From the NCBI RefSeq assembly GCF_020010905.1, contig NZ_JAGJBY010000001.1, positions 2,438,001 to 2,502,000 on the forward strand: a stretch of 64,000 nucleotides of DNA, read 5' to 3'. Below, in pieces: positions 57,851 to 64,000 of this stretch; the stretch's first letter is position 1; each line of letters starts with the position of its first letter. Under the pieces are notes generated by a model that was given only the letters and a program-made list of their open reading frames with translations, did not search any database and was not told the DNA's origin. Source of the DNA: Streptomyces acidiscabies. GTDB taxonomy: Bacteria; Actinomycetota; Actinomycetes; Streptomycetales; Streptomycetaceae. Made by a program: the position numbers and the translations under genes.

Positions 57851-59914
57851 GTGGCGAATGCGGAGCACAGCGGGCGACCGGGGGAACCCTTCGGGGCGAC
57901 CGCCGACCCTGCGGACGCACGACAGGCGCGTCTGCGCGCGGCCCGCATCGGCCTGTGGCTGCTTGCGGCGGTCCTCGCGGTACGGCAGGTCGCGTCCGTC
58001 CTGTCGACCCCGCGCGGGGAGCGCCTGACCGACCTGGAGACGTGGGTCGGCCAGAACGGCGTGCTGCACGTCAACGGCTCGCTGTACGACTCGACGCAGT
58101 TCACCGGCACGCCCTTCGGCGGCCTCGTCCTCAAGCCCCTCACGAAGGCCGCCGAACAGGCCCTCGGCTGGGGCTGGACGTTCGGCACGCTGCTCCTGGT
58201 CGCCGCCCTCGGCGTCGTCGCCGCGCGCGCCCTCCCGCAGCCCGTGAGCCGCCGTACGGCCCTCCTCGCGGCCCCCGTCGCCATCAGCCTCCTGATGCTC
58301 TCCCTGCCCGTCCGCAACACCCTGTGGCTCGGCCAGACCAGCATCATCCCGGTCCTGCTCGTCCTCCTCGGCTGCTTCGTCGTACGCGGGCGGTACGCCG
58401 GTGGCGCGCTGATCGGCGTCGCCGCGGCCCTCCAGCCGACCGTCCTGCTCTTCGCCGCGCTGCTGTGGTTCACGCGCAGACGCCGGGCCGCCGCGACGGC
58501 CGTAGGGACGTTCGGCGCGGCCACGCTGCTCGCCTGGGCCGCGATGCCGCACGACTCGTACACGTACTGGGTCCACCACATCGCCGGCACCGGTCTCGGC
58601 GGCAAGGCCGACGACCTCGCGAACCAGTCCCTGCACGGCGCGCTCCTGCGCCTCGGGGTGAACGGGCCACTCGAAATCGGCTTGTTCCTTGCGCTCGGCG
58701 CGGTCGTCGCCGTCCTCGGCGTGCGCCGTGCCGTGCGCTACGCGCGGGACGGCCAGTTGCTGCTCGCCGTCGCGATCACCGGGTGCGCCGCCATCGCCGT
58801 ATCGCCCACCACGTGGCAGCACCAGCTGCTGTGGGTGCTGCTCGCCGTCGTCGGGCGGGTCGGGAAGCGGGCCTCCGACCGGTACGTGTGGCCCGTCGCC
58901 GTCGTCCTGGTGATGACGTTGCCCGCGAAGATGATGCTGCCGAACATGGCCGCGCTGTACCCCGTCCGCGACAACATCGTGCTGTTCGCCGCGATCGCCG
59001 CCGCGACGTTCCTGCCGTTCCTGTCCCGCAAGGACCCGCTGTACGCCGCGCCGACGCCCACGGAGTACGCCGCGCCCGTGCCCGCGCGCTTCTCCTGGGT
59101 GCCGCTGCTGCCGTTCCTGCGCCGCGTGCTGTCCCGGCCGAACCTCCTGCTGGAGCTGCTGCTCATCCGCGTCACGTACGCGGCGTACCAGAAGGTCCGC
59201 CTCGCGGCGACCGGCGGGACGAACTCCGGCGGGCGCGTGCGCGCGGAGGAGCACGGGCAGCAGATCCTCGACATCGAGCGCTTCCTGCACATCGACATCG
59301 AGCACGCCGTCAACCACTGGGTCGTCGGCGTCTCCTGGCTGCGGAACTTCTTCGACTTCTATTACGAGTCGTTCCACTTCGTCGTCCCGCTGACGCTGCT
59401 GGCGGTCCTCTACTGGCGTCGCCCGGTCGACTACCGCTGGGCGCGCGCGTCCCTCGGCTTCGCCACGCTCCTGGCCCTGGTCGGCTTCTGGCTCTACCCG
59501 CTGGCGCCCCCGCGCCTGATGCCGGCCCTCGGCGTCATCGACACCGTCCACGGCGTCCAGGACTTCTCGAAACCGGACTACGGCACGCTGACGGCCCTCA
59601 CGAACCAGTACGCCGCGATGCCGTCCCTCCACTTCGGCTGGTCCCTGTGGTGCGGCCTCGTCATCGCCCTCGTCGCGCCGAAGTGGTGGATGAAGGCACT
59701 GGGCCTGCTGCACCCCTTCTTCACGGTCTCGGCGATCGTCGCAACGGGCAACCACTGGGTCCTGGACGCGGTCGGCGGAGCGGCCGTCGTCCTCGGCGGG
59801 TTCGGGTTGTCGTACGTGTTCATGGGGCCGCGGGCTCGGACGGTGGCGAAGGCTGCGGCGGAGGAGCAGGACAGAAAACCCGAGAAAACGGTTGCTGCAC
59901 CTTCTCCCAGCTGA
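57851..59914 (+). CDS. bifunctional GT87 mannosyltransferase / PAP2 phosphatase membrane protein
   Basis: A 687-residue polytopic membrane protein starting at GTG 57851 behind GGGAGG. The N-terminal 400 residues form a GT87-like lipid-dependent glycosyltransferase with about ten helices (TLWLGQTSIIPVLLVLL is the family motif region). After a linker the C-terminal 270 residues form a PAP2/Ipt1-type domain: KPDYGTLTALTNQYAAMPSLHFGWSLW (C2) and ATGNHWVLDAVGGAAVVLGG (C3), both with intact His. The fusion is known in actinobacteria and probably acts in lipoglycan or inositol-phospholipid glycan synthesis. Confidence 0.88.
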   Translation: MANAEHSGRPGEPFGATADPADARQARLRAARIGLWLLAAVLAVRQVASVLSTPRGERLTDLETWVGQNGVLHVNGSLYDSTQFTGTPFGGLVLKPLTKAAEQALGWGWTFGTLLLVAALGVVAARALPQPVSRRTALLAAPVAISLLMLSLPVRNTLWLGQTSIIPVLLVLLGCFVVRGRYAGGALIGVAAALQPTVLLFAALLWFTRRRRAAATAVGTFGAATLLAWAAMPHDSYTYWVHHIAGTGLGGKADDLANQSLHGALLRLGVNGPLEIGLFLALGAVVAVLGVRRAVRYARDGQLLLAVAITGCAAIAVSPTTWQHQLLWVLLAVVGRVGKRASDRYVWPVAVVLVMTLPAKMMLPNMAALYPVRDNIVLFAAIAAATFLPFLSRKDPLYAAPTPTEYAAPVPARFSWVPLLPFLRRVLSRPNLLLELLLIRVTYAAYQKVRLAATGGTNSGGRVRAEEHGQQILDIERFLHIDIEHAVNHWVVGVSWLRNFFDFYYESFHFVVPLTLLAVLYWRRPVDYRWARASLGFATLLALVGFWLYPLAPPRLMPALGVIDTVHGVQDFSKPDYGTLTALTNQYAAMPSLHFGWSLWCGLVIALVAPKWWMKALGLLHPFFTVSAIVATGNHWVLDAVGGAAVVLGGFGLSYVFMGPRARTVAKAAAEEQDRKPEKTVAAPSPS

Positions 59915-59972
59915 CGGGTGTACCGGGCTCATCTCGTAGGTGTCGAGCCCGGCTCCCGTCGTGAGGCTCGGT

Positions 59973-60401
59973 TCACAGGTCCATCGGCGTCGCGCACTCG
60001 AACCACACCGTCTTGCCGAGCGCGCCGACCGGGTCGACTCCCCACTTGTCCGTGAGGGCGTTCACCAGGATCAGGCCCCGGCCCGACTCGGCGTCCAGGG
60101 GCAAGTCGGGGGTGGGGGTGGGGAGTTTCGGGCTGGGGTCGGTCACCTCCACGCGGACCGCGTTCGGTTGACGGAGGATCAGGATCTGGCAGCGGCCGTC
60201 CGGGACGTGGCGGTGGACGTTCGTGACCAGTTCCGTGAGGGCCAACTCCACCGCGTCCGCTACCTCTTCCGTCCGCCACTCCTTCAACAGGGTGCGCGTG
60301 ATGCGGCGGATGTGGCGCGGCGAGTGGTCGCCGACCTTGAGGATCAGGCAGTACGTGGGGAAGAGAGGACCCACCAGGAAGGGGGGAAAGTGTTCGTTCA
60401 C
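59973..60401 (-). CDS. RsbW-like ATP-binding anti-sigma/regulatory kinase domain
   Basis: A 142-residue HATPase_c_2 protein starting at GTG 60401. The N box is ADAVELALTELVTNVHRHV, the G1 box is ...VEVTDPSPKLP and the G2 region is ESGRGLILVNALTDKWGV, all typical of the small RsbW/SpoIIAB-like kinases numerous in Streptomyces. It is divergent from an XRE-DUF397 pair, a very common arrangement in this genus. The partner (sigma or anti-anti-sigma factor) is not local. Confidence 0.9.
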   Translation of the reverse strand: MNEHFPPFLVGPLFPTYCLILKVGDHSPRHIRRITRTLLKEWRTEEVADAVELALTELVTNVHRHVPDGRCQILILRQPNAVRVEVTDPSPKLPTPTPDLPLDAESGRGLILVNALTDKWGVDPVGALGKTVWFECATPMDL

Positions 60402-61312
60402 GGTACGAGCGTGGACCCTCTTACCTACTCTGGGCTACCAAGTGAATACAACCCGTCGGTTTGTTCGCGGGTTTTCGAAACTTCTTGCCAGAGAGGGGAC
60501 TTGGGTGACCCACATCAACGTTCTCGACCCGGGGGCGTCGCCGCTCGACTACTACGGCTTCGAGCTGCGGCGATTCCGTGAGTCGTCCGGGATGACCCAG
60601 GGTCAGCTGGGCGACATCATCAACTACACGGGTTCCCTCATCGGCCAGATCGAGAACGCGCGGAAGGTCCCCACGCTGGAGTTCAGCCAGCGGATCGATG
60701 CGGCGCTGAACACGGACGGTTTCTTTTCGCGGCTGGTCATTCTTGTCCTGCGCTCCCAACTGCCGTCGTGGTTTCAGCAGGTGGCGGAGCTGGAGGCGCG
60801 CGCCGTCGAGATCCTCACGTTCCAGATCGGCATGATCCACGGCCTCCTCCAGACCCCGGCGTACGCGCGCGCCACGCTCGGCACGATGGACCAGGTCGAC
60901 CTCGACAACCGTACGACCGCCCGGCTCGCCCGTCAGTGCGTCCTGGAGAAGGCGGAGCCGCCCGTCTTCTGGGCCATCGTCAGCGAGGCCGCGCTCTACC
61001 AGGAGATCGGCGGTCCGGAGGTCATGCGAGAGCAACTGGCGCATCTGTTGGCCTTCGAGGACAACCCTCGGATCAACGTCCAGATCCTGCCGTTCACGGC
61101 TGGCGCGCACGCGGGATCACAAGGATCGTTCACCGTATTCCGCTTCGTCGACGACCCCGACATCGTCTACACGGAGGGGTACGGCAACGGGCACCCCACC
61201 GCCAACCCGGACACCGTCAAGGACTGCTCACTCCGTTACGATCATCTCCAAGCCGCCGCACACTCCATCAAGGACTCGGCGGAGTTGATCCGGCGGGTGA
61301 TGGAGGAACGCT

Positions 61313-62760
<1,448 letters not shown>

Positions 62761-62827
62761 TCAAGCCCGCTGAACTACGGTCGCCGCACCTATTTCTGAT
62801 GAGCCGTCAGATGGCGGGAGCTGTCCC

Positions 62828-64000
62828 ATGCCCTGTCCAGCGCTTCCCGAAGGCTTCGACTTCACCGACCCCGACCTGCTGCAACACCGAGTACCCCTCC
62901 CGGAGTTCGCCTCTCTGCGCAGCGTCGAACCGGTGCGCTGGATACCGCAGTCGGACAACGTGGCCGGTTTCCAGGACGAGGGGTACTGGGCCGTGACCCG
63001 GCACGCCGACGTCCGGTACGTCTCGACCCACCCCGAACTCTTCTCGTCCTCCGTCAATACCGCGATCATCCGCTTCAACGACCACATCGACCGCGCGTCC
63101 ATCGAGGCGCAGCGCCTGATCATGCTGAACATGGACCCGCCGGAGCACACGAGGGTCCGGCAGATCGTCCAACGCGGCTTTACGCCAAGGTCGATTCGGG
63201 CACTCGAAGAGAGGCTGCGCAATCGCGCGCACGACATCGTCGAGATCGTACGAGGCCAGGAGGACCCCTTCGACTTCGTCACCCAAGTCGCCTGCGAACT
63301 CCCCCTCCAGGCGATCGCCGAACTGATCGGCATTCCCCAGGACGACCGGGCGCGGGTCTTCGACTGGTCCAACAAGATGATCGCCTACGACGACCCCGAG
63401 TTCGCCGTGACGGAAGAGGTCGGCCAGCAGTCCGCCGCCGAGATCATCGCCTACGCGATGGACATGGCCGGCGAGCGGAAGAAGTGCCCGGCGAAGGACA
63501 TCGTCTCGACGCTGGTCGCCGCCGAGGACGAAGGGAACCTGAACTCCGACGAGTTCGGGTTCTTCGTGCTGATGCTGGCCGTCGCCGGGAACGAGACGAC
63601 GCGCAACGCGATCACGCACGGCATGCACGCGTTCCTGACCCACCCCGACCAGTGGGAGCTGTACTGCCGCGAACGTCCCTCGACCATGGCCGAGGAGGTC
63701 GTCCGCTGGGCCACCCCTGTCGTGTCGTTCCAGCGAACGGCCACGCAGGACACGGAGTTGGGCGGGAAACAGATCAAGAAGGGTGAACGGGTGGGGCTGT
63801 TCTACGCCTCCGCCAATCACGACCCCGAAGTCTTCGAGAATCCCGACCGGTTCGACGTCATGAGAGACCCGAACCCCCACCTCGGGTTCGGAGGCGGGGG
63901 TCCGCATTACTGCTTGGGCAAGTCGCTGGCCGTACTGGAGATCGACCTGATCTTCAACGCCGTCGCCGACGCGATGCCGGGAATTCGGCTCGTCGAGGAC
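62828..64000 (+). CDS. cytochrome P450, CYP125-like, 3' end cut by window edge
   Basis: At least 391 residues, open to the window end; CYP125 enzymes are a little over 400, so only the last residues are missing. The start ATG 62828 has GGGAG seven bases upstream. The I-helix motif AGNETTRN, the ExxR helix EEVVRW and the heme ligand GFGGGGPHYCLG (Cys362) are intact. The N-terminal LPEGFDFTDPDLL, LNMDPPEHTRVRQIV, ACELPLQAIAELIG and DDPEFAVTEE strongly recall CYP125A1, the cholesterol C26/C27 monooxygenase. It faces a FadA5-like thiolase. Confidence 0.9.
   Translation, partial: MPCPALPEGFDFTDPDLLQHRVPLPEFASLRSVEPVRWIPQSDNVAGFQDEGYWAVTRHADVRYVSTHPELFSSSVNTAIIRFNDHIDRASIEAQRLIMLNMDPPEHTRVRQIVQRGFTPRSIRALEERLRNRAHDIVEIVRGQEDPFDFVTQVACELPLQAIAELIGIPQDDRARVFDWSNKMIAYDDPEFAVTEEVGQQSAAEIIAYAMDMAGERKKCPAKDIVSTLVAAEDEGNLNSDEFGFFVLMLAVAGNETTRNAITHGMHAFLTHPDQWELYCRERPSTMAEEVVRWATPVVSFQRTATQDTELGGKQIKKGERVGLFYASANHDPEVFENPDRFDVMRDPNPHLGFGGGGPHYCLGKSLAVLEIDLIFNAVADAMPGIRLVED

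Overview
The window is chromosomal DNA from a high-GC actinomycete, almost certainly a Streptomyces. The evidence is roughly 72% GC with strong G/C third-codon bias, GTG and TTG starts, the actinobacterial neighbourhood aceE / DUF3052 / AhpE-type peroxiredoxin, a tellurite-resistance (Ter) locus, an AfsR/SARP regulator, XRE-DUF397 pairs and the typical interspersed 'cgcagttccccgcgcccct' repeat. No rRNA, IS element or CRISPR array is visible.

Layout. 1-5056: a SLOG-like protein cut by the window edge, a small membrane protein, pyruvate dehydrogenase E1 (aceE) divergent from DUF3052 and a thiol peroxidase. 5172-13992: the Ter locus, with two TerD proteins, a TerC-type membrane protein, a TerA-like protein, a proline-tailed TerD, and an operon of a CitE-like lyase, a four-domain phosphoribosyltransferase/TRSP/StiP/PELOTA fusion and a HAD phosphatase. 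14276-21872: cell-envelope genes (FmdB, a class A PBP with a degraded transpeptidase site, a deacetylase-fold protein, an amidase-like protein, a coiled-coil membrane protein, a DUF4097 lipoprotein). 22070-28460: a tRNA-Val(UAC) gene and, 6.3 kb away in inverted orientation, a 63-bp copy of its 3' part. Between them lie PanE-type and DUF305/DUF6153 genes and a probable mobile-element relic (flavoprotein, XRE regulator, four coupled Cys-rich mini-genes).

28473-39012: DedA, a Cu/Zn SOD-like protein, and a possible orphan secondary-metabolism locus (FAD/NAD(P) protein, LuxR-type regulator, methyltransferase, AfsR-like regulator, a 60-aa secreted peptide). Then comes an ECF41 sigma factor with its DoxX partner behind a consensus-matching ECF41 promoter, and a secreted HNH nuclease. 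39221-48283: a yybP-ykoY manganese riboswitch with a TMEM165/GDT1 transporter, two minisatellite arrays around a HAD phosphatase, a peptidoglycan-binding protein, an MFS exporter fused to a winged helix, GNAT, hypothetical genes and an FHA-like protein.

48290-53328 is the most interesting part: a compact, apparently undescribed RiPP cluster. It has an ArsR-type regulator, an APH-type kinase and a HopA1-family protein (the dehydratase/cyclase pair of class V lanthipeptides and thioamitides), a 53-aa Thr-rich precursor ending in Cys and held between two perfect hairpins, an APH-fold pseudokinase and a short-chain dehydrogenase. There is no YcaO, decarboxylase, protease or transporter next to it. 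A roughly 1-kb array of 39-bp repeats follows. 54462-64000: an O-methyltransferase, DUF2330 protein, GT87/PAP2 fusion, RsbW-like ATPase, XRE-DUF397 pair, and a divergent steroid-type thiolase / CYP125-like P450 pair with a KstR-like operator between them.
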